64,000 nt of DNA from NCBI GenBank assembly GCA_036245805.1, contig BTRK01000003.1, positions 37,589,215-37,653,214 on the forward strand, in the 5' to 3' direction. Position numbers and translations under genes: made by a program. The stretch's first letter is position 1. The number at the start of each line of letters is the position of its first letter. The stretch is from Pristionchus mayeri (Eukaryota; Nematoda; Chromadorea; Rhabditida; Neodiplogasteridae). Below the pieces are notes generated by a model, which saw only the letters and a program-made list of their open reading frames with translations, was not told the DNA's origin and made no database searches. Below, piece after piece: positions 44,352 to 54,364 of the stretch.

Positions 44352-46400
44352 CGGATGCTGGTAACCGAGGGATTCATCAATGAAAAATACAATCATCGTA
44401 ACTTTGCCGAGTTGCTCGTATCCATAAGGTGCGCGAGAGAGTGCACCAAATCGAGATAGTAGTTCACTTTCTTCTCGGTTTAAAACCGTGATTCAAAACC
44501 AAACAATAAAATATTCTATATTTCAATCAAATAGATCAAAGATATTCATTTTCTTCCGCGAGAAAAATGAGGAATTTAAGGAGAAATGCTTAAAATACGC
44601 AAGATCGACAGAGTAGTATTTATTTTATTCAACGCACGGTTAGGTTAAAATTGAGGTCTTTCAAAATTCTAAATTTGAGCCTGCTTCGTTTGAGTCTCAA
44701 AAACGTGACAAGTCTCGGATAATTTCCTAACGGGCAATAATCCTTCTGGATCCTTGCTCAAATTTATAAAGTTTTTTTCTGCGAGATTTTCAAAAAAATA
44801 CACAGTGCTTGCAATTTATATGCCTCAGCCGCCTCGTAATATATCACATAACCTAAGAAATCTGCAACGTTATCATGTTGACTAGAACTTTACCGAAATC
44901 ACAATTTTATGAATCAATTTTCTCTTTTAAAAATCTTCAACGAGAGAATAATGCATATCGGTGCGGATAATGTACACCCAACAAACTGATCACGGAAATT
45001 CAAGCAACAGTTGCCTCAAATTCTCAAATCAACTTGAATAATTCCTGTCACATTGCTATCACATTATCAATAGTTCTTCCGGTGTTTTATTAGCATTCTC
45101 CTTTCTGTGGAACTGCAATAAATAAAATATCCATAAATAACCTCATTCCATTGTCTGCTACTGCCAGTTCGCTGCAGTGGATGCTGCCTGCTCCGGCTGT
45201 AATGGCTCCAACGAGTTCGTCAGAGCCTAAAACGTTCGAGAATGAAAATATCAAATCGAGGAGAAATTATTGAATGATGATATATTGCGAGAACAGTGAA
45301 CTGTAATATTTAGCAGATGTGTGCAATCCATAATTGGCTGTTAAGATTTCCCAAAATTTTGGGGGTCGAATAAATATTAAAAATATTTCTGAAATGATAA
45401 ATCATCTAGCATAAATCTAATAGATCAAAGATCTAATACAACTCTGACGTCCTCATTTCCATTAGCGCGAGGGCGAGTTAATGACGAGGATCCAGACGAT
45501 TGGTCCAACTTTCGTCCTCCGGTTCTTTCTGGAGGTTAAATTCAATAAAAATAATATACATTATAAATTACACTATCTGTACTTAGGAAGTATCATCACC
45601 TTGATTTCAAAATACAGTAATGATGAAAATAGAGTGTGAGATATTTACAAATTCAAGCTTAGAGTCTGCTTCATTCGTGTTTCAGGAATGACACAATATC
45701 AGGAAAATCTCAAAATCGGCAATCCGTGCGAGTGGATGAATATGAAAATAAAATACTGCTAGAATGAAAACACAATCGCGATTTTTTTCGATAATTTAAT
45801 CGAATAATTTACAATTCACTCATCTCTAAAAGTTGGGGCTCCTGGTGCCGGGGGATCCTGCAATCTCTCAGACTAGTGTTATATGCATGACAATACGATG
45901 ACATATCTAGATGAGAAATGGGTTACTTACTTGACGCTGACCACCACACTCAGTCGATCATCGGCGTGATTCCAGTTGGTGTGAAGACTTCCTTCGAATT
46001 GAGCTACCAGTTCTCACAAGGAACGATACTCAGGAGTTGGGCAAGTTACAAGACATTTTTTACGTTAATTGGAATGGACACGCACAAGCGAAGTGATTTA
46101 TTCAATTATATGCGACCTGATTTTATTTGATGTTTTTAAACATTTAATACCCGTCTGATTTGGAATTCACTGTTCGATGATATCTGCGAGTATCCGACTG
46201 GAGTAGTGTGAACAGGGTTCGATATTTTTACAATAATATTATGACTGAACACGATCAATTATGCTTGCTTTATATTTTTGGTTGTGCCTTGATGTAGCGA
46301 GGCGTGTATATATATTTATGCTATTTCGTTCGAAATAACGTTCACAGAATTGAAATAGAATAGGCAATTAATGACGGTTAAAATGACGAGTGGTTATTGG
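44352..46400. other. AT-rich interval without a confident gene
   Basis: Scattered short open frames. A minus-strand stretch near 45232-45165 (ALTNSLEPLQPEQAAST, then a stop) preceded by TTTTAG could be a last exon, but no upstream exon could be linked. Nothing else supported. Confidence 0.4.
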
Positions 46401-46420
46401 GATAATAGGGTCGGGGGGAT

Positions 46421-47206
46421 CTACTCAGATGAACTGGTTTGATTCTCGGTATTTACTAAAAGCCTTGCCGCTCTTGGAAAGAAGCTATTGTGTCTGTAGT
46501 TGTGGTTCGATCCAGGATTATTGAAGTTCATGCCGTTTCGAGTGTAGTAGATTTTGAAATAATGTGGTTTTCGGTTGGAAATACTATATTTGCCTCGGAT
46601 GAGATTTGTGGCTACTCTCTTATCAATCGCTATTCTACGCTTCTCTAGGGACTCAATGCCCAGTTTCTTGTTGCGAGCGAGAGCAGTGGGCATGTTTTCC
46701 CAGGTATGATTAAAACAGCGCATAAATAAACGTCTTGTGAAGTAGTTCTGTACTTTTTCGAGTTTTTTTTTATCTTTATTTTGGTACGGATTGAAGGCGG
46801 AGGAAGCGCTTTCTAAAATCGGTCTAATATACATTGAGTACGTTTTGAGAAGTACTTCTATATTTTTGGTTCGTAAGGCTCTGAGGATAGTGTGACATGC
46901 AGTTTTGCCTTTAGTGGATACGGTAGAACAATGGTCAGAGAATGAGAGGTTTTTCTGGATAACAAAGCCGAGGTCTTTCACTTTTTCTTTTTGTTCCAGA
47001 GTTGTGGTTCCAATAGCATATGTTCGCTTTGTATTTGCTCTGCCTAGGTGCAGTGAGTTACACTTATGCGCAGCAAGGGGGAGTTGCCCCTCTTCGGACC
47101 AGTTTACGATAGTGTCAATCGCAGCTTGTAGTGGGGCAGGCGAATTTCCCTTTCTAAAGGATCGATATATTTTTATGTCATCGGCATACATTCTCGCAAC
47201 GACTCC
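46421..47206 (-). pseudogene. CR1-like LINE, 3' part of ORF2 (downstream of BEL insertion)
   Basis: Minus-strand frame from 47206 to the stop at 46421. It continues the RT with VVARMYADDIKIYRSF (catalytic YADD intact), a thumb region (LPLAAHKCNSLHLGR, VKDLGFVIQKNLSFSDHC), and the CR1/jockey C-terminus (YIRPILESASSAFNPYQ, KLEKVQNYFTRRL, LESLEKRR, NSFFPRAARLLV). It joins the segment upstream of 54360: the codons either side of the BEL element read NHG and VVARM with the duplicated GGAG(T/C) between. Confidence 0.85.
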
Positions 47207-47907
47207 TATGCGAACTAGCGAGCCCACGATACTCAGTCCGGAGTACTGTAGATACAGTAACCGATTAGAGCAGGGACAAGCTTAGGACGCTTGGTGGAAG
47301 AAGACTGACTGTGACCCTAGGTGTGTCTGTGCCCAGGATACTGTAGACTGATGCACTGTGAATGGGACCGTAGATAAATCAATAATTTATTACTACAGTA
47401 AGACAGGGAGAAGGGAAGAAGGGAGAGGGGTACGGTAGGATGGGAGACTGGGTGAGATCCAAGGTGAGGATCAGTGAGGATGACTGAGATCCAAGTGTGG
47501 ATCGAATGGGGGAGGACTGTGGTCCTTGGCTGGAGTGAGATCCTAGTGAGGATCGGATGGGGGTGAACGTGACGGTCCAAGACTGGATGAGATCCAAGTG
47601 TGGATCAGACTGAGTGACTCGTGAGGCGCATGAGGAGAGGTTCAGTGTAACTGTCGAGAGAGGGAGAGGAGGGGTTTATATAGGCAGTCTAGCCGACGTG
47701 TCCTAACCCATGTAAATGGAGAGAGAGGGGAGAGAGGGTGAGAGACAACGGAATTGGATTAACATGCTAATTGAGTTGGGCTGCACTCATCAACAGAGAC
47801 AAGAGTGAGTCTAAATATGATAATGGAGTTGCAGTGAATGCACTTTGATTGATGGGAGTGGGATGAAGTGATGAAAGAAAAGGGGTAGTGACGTGTGAGT
47901 CGCTACA
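47207..47907 (-). repeat. 3' LTR of the BEL/Pao element
   Basis: Matches 53659-54359 with two differences (aagggaag/aaggaaag near 47412 and gggagtgg/gggaatgg near 47862). Its internal boundary is TGTAGCGACTCAC preceded by a polypurine tract. Confidence 0.95.
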
Positions 47908-48136
47908 CTCCCGCCCTGGGGAAGAAATGGAATTGGAGGTGTAGAATTGATGTGAATTGGTGTGAATGATATGAACGATTCAGGTTGTAGGAGAAAAGAT
48001 GATGCTAAGGGGATACAATAACAAGGGGTGGGGTCACAATAATAACAATAAAAACGGATCCTGTCGACTCCGGAAGATTTGTAGACGGCGACGACGCGTT
48101 GCAAATACACATTGACAGGGGGAAATGTCCTCCCGC

Positions 48137-50080
48137 CTAACGAGGGGTGACTGGTTTCGATCTGGTCGTCATTGCGTGTGGAGTGGGACGATCTGTGAGA
48201 TCGATGTTCGAATTGTGAGATGACTCGAAATTTGATTCGAGCTCAAGTGGGATGAGGAGATTGATAGGCCTTTGAATGGTTCGGCCAGAATGTGACTTGA
48301 GTGTGGCCTCTGATCCAGACTCTGAGATGATCTTTCCCATGTGCCAAGATGAACGGGGCGTGTTGCCTGATTCGTCAATGATGAGAACTATGGCACCTTG
48401 TTTAGGAATGATTTGTGACGAGCGATAAACATGGAGTGAATCAGGGTCCTTTTTCGAATCCCTGAGTGTGATGAGATACTGAGTGTGCCATTTGGACCAG
48501 AATGAGTTGACTAGATTGATTGTGCGAGTCAATTGGCAAATGGCGGCTGTTCTGCTCATGTTCTCTTCGCCTGGTGGAAGATACTCTTTGTCATCGTGAT
48601 GACTGGCAGTTTCGACGTTCATGGCAAGAGTCGACTGAGGCATGATCAAGTCAATTGGTCTGATGACTGGATTCAAGAAGGATTTGACCTCGTCTGATGA
48701 CACATATGTGAGTGGTCTCGTGTTGAGAACAGCTTCGATCTCTGATGTGATGGTGGAAAATTCAGTGAATGAAAGCTTGCGTCTTCCGATGGTTCGGGAC
48801 AAACAATCTTTGAAGACTTTGATTAGTCGTTCATAGACAGCGCCCTTCCAAGGAGCGTGGCTGGTTGTAAATTTCCACTGAATGGGTTTGTGTTGGAAGA
48901 GTGTGTTCAGACTGTGTTCGCTATCGAAACCGTCAAGCAGTGACTTGGACAGTTTGAGTGTCGTAGCTTGATCAGAGAGAACAGCAGTGGGTGTTCCTCT
49001 TCTGGATGTGAATCTACGGAATGCATTGATGAATGCAGATGGTAGCAGTGAATCAGTGACTTCGATATGAGAAAGTCTGGAACTGAGACATGTGAAGATG
49101 ACAGCATACATCTTGGCATTATCATGTGCATTGAATGGACCAATAAAGTCAATTCCAGTGGATTGAAATGGTCTCGAGATGGTGACTCGATCGGTTGGAA
49201 GTGGGGGAGTGGATGTGTATGCATATGGCAGATTGTTTGTCTTTCTGCATGGAATGCATGAGCGTACTTCTGATTTCACCAGTTGACGACTTCGTGGTAT
49301 CCAATAGTGATTCTTCAATTGATTGAGTACATTCTCGGTGCCTGCATGGAACATGGTCACATGAGTGTGAGAGATGATGAGAAGAGCAAGTGTCGAATCC
49401 TTGTTGGTGGGAATGAGGATGGGTGACTTTGTCTCTGCCGGAATGTCGGCATGATCAAGTCTGGAATTGGCTCGCCAGATCTCTGTCTCATCTTGAGAAA
49501 TGATGTTGTTCTTGATCCAAACATCGTGAGTGTGGATATGACATGATTGGTGGTTGCGAATGAGAGTTTGCAGTGCTCGAGATCGTTCGAGTGCAGTGAG
49601 CAGTCGAGTGTTCATAATTGGGAATTGAGTGTACTTCTCTTTGAGTGAGCTGTTGGAAGACTTTGTCAGTGATCTCTGAATGAATCTCAAAACAAAACCA
49701 GTGATATTGACGGCTTTGTTGAGTGTAGAGCATCTCGTGAGATTAATCAGTGGTGACTGAATAGGCTCGGCAATTTGTGCGTATGGAGGATGAGCAGTGG
49801 GCGGAATTGGATCATCGGGCCATTTTCCAGGTGAATCTTTCATCCAAGGTGCACCTTGCCACCACATGTGATTGGGGTCATTCATATCGATGGAAGTGAG
49901 GCCGTGACTTGTTGAATGGAAGACAATGTGCTGGCCATTTCGTGAATTGATTTGACTCTGTTTGCGACAAATATGCCGTTGTTTTTCTTGTTGGAATCTT
50001 GCAGAAGAAAGTGATTGCAGAATCGGAGAATGTGTGAGTATGGATCGAATTATTGGGGAATTCTTTCCTGATTGTGTCAA
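48137..50080 (-). CDS. BEL/Pao RNase H tail and integrase
   Basis: A 647-residue frame. The N-terminus contains the MWWQGAPWM segment that in BEL elements follows the RNase H region. A HHCC zinc finger follows (HTHVTMFHAG...CIPCRK). The DDE integrase core has GIDFIGPF, VLSDQATTLK and APWKGAVYERLIKVFKD (Asp, Asp, Glu visible). A C-terminal domain of the kind found at Pao C-termini comes next (QGAIVLIIDESGNTPRSSWHMG). It overlaps the preceding RT frame (ending at 49878) by about 200 nt in a different phase, so a frameshift is needed in 49.9-50.05 kb to make a single polyprotein. Confidence 0.85.
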   Translation of the reverse strand: MTQSGKNSPIIRSILTHSPILQSLSSARFQQEKQRHICRKQSQINSRNGQHIVFHSTSHGLTSIDMNDPNHMWWQGAPWMKDSPGKWPDDPIPPTAHPPYAQIAEPIQSPLINLTRCSTLNKAVNITGFVLRFIQRSLTKSSNSSLKEKYTQFPIMNTRLLTALERSRALQTLIRNHQSCHIHTHDVWIKNNIISQDETEIWRANSRLDHADIPAETKSPILIPTNKDSTLALLIISHTHVTMFHAGTENVLNQLKNHYWIPRSRQLVKSEVRSCIPCRKTNNLPYAYTSTPPLPTDRVTISRPFQSTGIDFIGPFNAHDNAKMYAVIFTCLSSRLSHIEVTDSLLPSAFINAFRRFTSRRGTPTAVLSDQATTLKLSKSLLDGFDSEHSLNTLFQHKPIQWKFTTSHAPWKGAVYERLIKVFKDCLSRTIGRRKLSFTEFSTITSEIEAVLNTRPLTYVSSDEVKSFLNPVIRPIDLIMPQSTLAMNVETASHHDDKEYLPPGEENMSRTAAICQLTRTINLVNSFWSKWHTQYLITLRDSKKDPDSLHVYRSSQIIPKQGAIVLIIDESGNTPRSSWHMGKIISESGSEATLKSHSGRTIQRPINLLIPLELESNFESSHNSNIDLTDRPTPHAMTTRSKPVTPR

Positions 50081-52420
50081 CTACGAATTTGAGCAGTGTA
50101 TGAGCCATGACGAGTGCATTGAGTTCAAGCTTGGGGATCGTTGCCTTTGATTTGGCAGGGGCGAGTCTGGTTCTGGACATGAGAAGGGTGGTCTTCTCGG
50201 GTGTCCAGAGGTAAATGGCAGTGCCCATTGCTAGCTTCGATGCATCAGCAAAGGCTACGAGGTGAATCTCATTGACAGTGGACATTCCAGTGAATCTGGG
50301 AATGGTGAGATTGAATGACTCAATGTCTGTGAGGAGTTCGTGAAATTGAGTCTGTATACCTTGATCTACTGATTGATCCCATTTGAGATCTTCACTCCAC
50401 AACTGCTGTACGAGTGATTTCGCAGGAAGTGTGAGTGGTTGGAGTAATCCCATGGGGTCGTACATCGAAGCAGTTGTGCTGAGCATGGTCCTCTTCGTCT
50501 CAGATGTGTGTCTGGTGAGTGATGGAATGCGAATCGAGAGATCGTCAGAGTCTGGATTCCACACGATTCCCAGAAGTTTCTGGTCACCGAGAGGGGCTCT
50601 TTCTGATTCATCAATCGACTGAATGAATGTCTTGTTATTCGATGCATAATCTCGCAAATTCATGTGCATTTGCTGGAACAGTGATTTCGAGACCGAATAC
50701 ATCTCGTGGGATGGATTGTCAGTGTTGATGATCACATTATCGACATAGACATTGTTGATCAATTGAGTGATGAGGTGACTGTTCTCTGCGTTTGACGCAC
50801 CTTTGAGATGAGTCTCGATGACTTTCGATAGAATGTATGGTGACTGATTGATTCCAAAGGGAGTTACAGTGAATCGATAAGTGATGAGATTATCCTTGGA
50901 GACTGGTTTGTGAATATCTCTGATCCAGAGGAATCTGAGGAAGTCTCTCTGTGAAGGATGCACTTGAACTTGTAGGAATGCTTTTTCAACGTCAGCGACG
51001 ATGAGAGTCTTCCTTGATCGAGCTCTGATGAGCAGAGATGGAATGTGTTCGAGGGTGCATGGACCCTGTGCAATGACATCATTGAGGCACGGTTTTCCTT
51101 TCATCTTCGCACTAGCATCGTAGACTATGCGAAGTGGAGTAGTGGGTTTATCTGGACGGAGGACTGACTGGTGAGCCAGGTAGTGGGACTGGTGATCGAT
51201 TGGAATGGATGACTCAACCTTTTCGATCATTCCGGAAGTGAGCTGGTCGTTGATGATTGAATTGTAAAACTCGATGTGATCAATGTTCTTTGAGAGTGAT
51301 TGAACGTTGCTTTTGAGGCGACTATATGCAAGTTCGAAGTTGGTGGGAAGATCAGTGACTTGTGGTTTGAGATAGTACTGTACTTGATACTGATTGTCGA
51401 TGACTTGAACAGTTTCGTGAAAGTGTTGGTCCACTTTGTGATTGATTTCGAGTCTTGCTTCGGTCTCAGTGGTACCGTACTCTCTGGCTGTCTCATCCAA
51501 GGAGAAGAATTGTTCAACTCTTTTCTCGAATGGAGCGTCAGTGATAAGACTAGTCAGAATGGACTCAACAGGGGTGGAATGAACCATGAGTTTTGACTTC
51601 CCAGTGATCATTGGCCCAAGGATCGATTGAGTGAGTCTGTATCCACTGGGCAGATTCGTGATTTTAGAATCGACGAGTAGATCTTGTGTATCCGTGATGG
51701 AAATGAGTAGATCTGGAGTAACGATGGAACTCTGAGTGAAGTGAGGAACATCACCACAGTGCGCTTTTACGACTGTGTAGTCTTCAGCAGAGAGTGGTTG
51801 AAGATGCATAGATCGAGTGATGACTGAATCCATAACGAGTGCTTGAATGGAATGGAGTCCTTTGGTGGTAACGACATTCACAGTGACCACATCGTGCACA
51901 TTTCCTCCTGTGAATTCTCCTCCAATTCCACTGATAGTCATTGATTGAGTGCCGTGAGGCTTCAGACTCAGTTCCTCAACGAGTGAACGAGATATCACCG
52001 AAACCATTCCTCCCGTATCGAGGAAGACATGTCTGGTGGCTGTTCTATTCGTCGTCGGGTTCTGGAGTGATACACTTGCTGTGTAGAGTCTTGCGACACC
52101 ATTGGCTGGCTGATCGGAGGTCATTGCGGCATTGACGCCTGACTGAGTTGGTCTAGTGGAAGGGGAATCACAGAGTGTGTTGTGATGAGGTTTGGTGCAC
52201 TGTTTGCATTTCCGATCGCATTGAGTGAATGTGTGATGAGGTGAGAGGCACTTGAAGCAGAGTTTCTTCTCTCTGAGGATTGACTTCCTATCTGAGATGG
52301 ATGTGATCGTAGGGCAATAAGAGTACTTATGTTTGCCACAGTAAACACAAGAAATGCCATTGGATGACTTTGGTGGGTTTGTGAATGAGGGTTTGGTGAA
52401 AGTGCTGTCAGTGAACTTCT
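49878..52420 (-). CDS. BEL/Pao zinc knuckles, protease and reverse transcriptase
   Basis: The frame is open from about 52420. Zinc knuckles lie at about 52350-52165 (CVYCGKHKYSYCP, LCFKCLSPHHTFTQC, KCKQCTKPHHNTLC). From the Met at 52124 follow an aspartic protease (FLDTGGMVSVISRSLV), then RT (LRIVYDASAKMKGKP, TLIVADVEKAFLQVQV, FGINQSPYIL) and RNase H (HLVAFADASKLAMGTAIY). The RT box reads YVDNVII rather than YVDD; whether this is normal in this clade cannot be judged here. The frame ends shortly after TFSDSAIT, where RNase H should continue, implying a frame break. Confidence 0.85.
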
Positions 52421-53559
52421 CTTTCTGTCTCTGATGAGTGATTCTCGTTATGATTGATGGAACGGAAAGTGGACTCGAGATTTCTGATCTCTATTTGTTC
52501 CCGGATATCTGATTCGATGGATTTCAGTGCTTCCATCATTGTGGATGGCTCGAGAGTGTACATCCTTTTGGTGTGGGTCGAATGGATAGTACCAGCAATT
52601 TGATGAATTGCGATAAAATTATCGACAACTGACTTGTCCGAGATTTGAATGACTTTGTTGATGAACTGCTGAGTGCATTCCAGTTGGTCTTCGAGGGAGT
52701 GTGACTTGGGTTTGATGGAATGCAACTGATTGATCAGGGTGGTATTTGATCTCTTGCTTCGACCATAGTTTTCCTTCAATCGAGTGATGGTGTCATCAAG
52801 ATACTCTCCTCCGATCGGGATCCCCTCAACTGTTTTGAGTGCGGGTCCTCTGAGTGCATTGCGGAGGTAGACGAGTTTCTCAACTTTGGACAAGTGAGTC
52901 CTTGAGTCGATGATACTTGTGTACTGACTGTAGAATGATTCCCAGTCAGTTGATTCGCCATTGAAAGGAATGAGTGATATGGTGGGAAGTGGAGCGAGAT
53001 TTGTCTCGAATCTGGTGGACTGAGTATGCTGATCGTGATTGTGATTGATGGAATGATCTGAGGCATTAGAGGACTGTGAGTTGCCAGTGGGCTGAGTAAG
53101 AGACTGTTGAATGGTCTCTTTCTTTGCGTTGAGTTCTGTCATATCATGGATGTGAGCAAGAGATTTGGACAGAGTTTTGTCGACTAGTGACTCAATCAAA
53201 GGGAGAAAAGAGTCCTTGAGTGACACCTCGTCATAGTCGAGTCCCTCGTCGTCCTCATCCCTCATCTGGCTGAAGAGCGTCTCCTCTTTCTGCTTGGTCT
53301 CGGCTCTTTCGGTGGTGTCCGAGATCATGTTGTCGACTCGACGACGGAGTTTGTTGACGGCGTCTGTGTAGGCTCCGATTGTGAGCTGGAGATCATTGAT
53401 CGCCTTGTAGAGAGTGACTCTCATGCTCTCGTATTCTGTGAGTGAATTGATGGAAAGGCACGAGTTGATGATTGAGTGGATGTCGTTTTTGGTGGATTTG
53501 ATCTTTGCATGAGTGGTCCGAATACGTGTGTAAGCGGATGCAAAGTGACTGTCAGTCAT
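52408..53559 (-). CDS. BEL/Pao Gag
   Basis: A 383-residue frame starting 99 nt inside the 5' LTR boundary. The N-terminal half is helical/charged. The central FNGESTDWESFYSQYTSII and KVEKLVYLRNALRGPAL segments are the signature of the BEL/Pao Gag domain (DUF1759-like), followed by LKENYGRSKR and a long helical C-terminus. It stops at 52408 just before the zinc knuckles, which are in another frame. That could be programmed frameshifting or a 1-nt indel. Confidence 0.85.
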   Translation of the reverse strand: MTDSHFASAYTRIRTTHAKIKSTKNDIHSIINSCLSINSLTEYESMRVTLYKAINDLQLTIGAYTDAVNKLRRRVDNMISDTTERAETKQKEETLFSQMRDEDDEGLDYDEVSLKDSFLPLIESLVDKTLSKSLAHIHDMTELNAKKETIQQSLTQPTGNSQSSNASDHSINHNHDQHTQSTRFETNLAPLPTISLIPFNGESTDWESFYSQYTSIIDSRTHLSKVEKLVYLRNALRGPALKTVEGIPIGGEYLDDTITRLKENYGRSKRSNTTLINQLHSIKPKSHSLEDQLECTQQFINKVIQISDKSVVDNFIAIHQIAGTIHSTHTKRMYTLEPSTMMEALKSIESDIREQIEIRNLESTFRSINHNENHSSETEREVH

Positions 53560-53647
53560 GATTGATGAAGACTGTGATCAGTGATTGTGTTCCTGCCACG
53601 CGGGACTCTTGGAGATGAGCTGGGTGATGAGCTGGGTACGGTAATGA

Positions 53648-53658
53648 CCGATGCACCA
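53648..53658 (-). other. Primer-binding site, tRNA-Gly type
   Basis: On the minus strand TGGTGCATCGG follows directly after the LTR end. Its complement CCGATGCACCA equals the 3' end (with CCA) of the usual animal tRNA-Gly(GCC). The match stops after 11 nt. Confidence 0.7.
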
Positions 53659-54359
53659 TATGCGAACTAGCGAGCCCACGATACTCAGTCCGGAGTACTG
53701 TAGATACAGTAACCGATTAGAGCAGGGACAAGCTTAGGACGCTTGGTGGAAGAAGACTGACTGTGACCCTAGGTGTGTCTGTGCCCAGGATACTGTAGAC
53801 TGATGCACTGTGAATGGGACCGTAGATAAATCAATAATTTATTACTACAGTAAGACAGGGAGAAGGAAAGAAGGGAGAGGGGTACGGTAGGATGGGAGAC
53901 TGGGTGAGATCCAAGGTGAGGATCAGTGAGGATGACTGAGATCCAAGTGTGGATCGAATGGGGGAGGACTGTGGTCCTTGGCTGGAGTGAGATCCTAGTG
54001 AGGATCGGATGGGGGTGAACGTGACGGTCCAAGACTGGATGAGATCCAAGTGTGGATCAGACTGAGTGACTCGTGAGGCGCATGAGGAGAGGTTCAGTGT
54101 AACTGTCGAGAGAGGGAGAGGAGGGGTTTATATAGGCAGTCTAGCCGACGTGTCCTAACCCATGTAAATGGAGAGAGAGGGGAGAGAGGGTGAGAGACAA
54201 CGGAATTGGATTAACATGCTAATTGAGTTGGGCTGCACTCATCAACAGAGACAAGAGTGAGTCTAAATATGATAATGGAGTTGCAGTGAATGCACTTTGA
54301 TTGATGGGAATGGGATGAAGTGATGAAAGAAAAGGGGTAGTGACGTGTGAGTCGCTACA
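53659..54359 (-). repeat. 5' LTR of the BEL/Pao element
   Basis: 701 bp, 699 identical to the 3' LTR. It starts TGTAGCGACTCACACGTCAC on the minus strand and contains a TATATAAACCCC segment (around 54125-54136) that could be the promoter TATA box. Confidence 0.95.
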
Positions 54360-54364
54360 GCTCC

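Larger units (their letters stand above)
47207..54359 (-). mobile_element. BEL/Pao LTR retrotransposon, complete with both LTRs, young insertion
   Basis: 701-bp LTRs at both ends differ at only two positions. In the minus-strand sense the LTR runs TGTAGCGACTCACACG...GTTCGCATA. Immediately after the 5' LTR is TGGTGCATCGG, complementary to the 3' end of a tRNA-Gly, as expected for a primer-binding site. A purine-rich CAGGGCGGGAG precedes the 3' LTR. Flanks GGAGC/GGAGT are an imperfect 5-bp target duplication inside the CR1-like LINE. Gag, zinc-knuckle, protease, RT, RNase H and integrase regions follow in BEL/Pao order, in more than one frame. Confidence 0.93.

Noticed and set aside
45918..46130. 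70-residue plus-strand open frame near 46 kb
   Set aside because: No family resemblance, no linked exons.
49878..52124. Calling the BEL reverse transcriptase dead because of YVDN
   Set aside because: The box may be YVDN in functional relatives of this clade; I cannot verify it here, so it is only noted.
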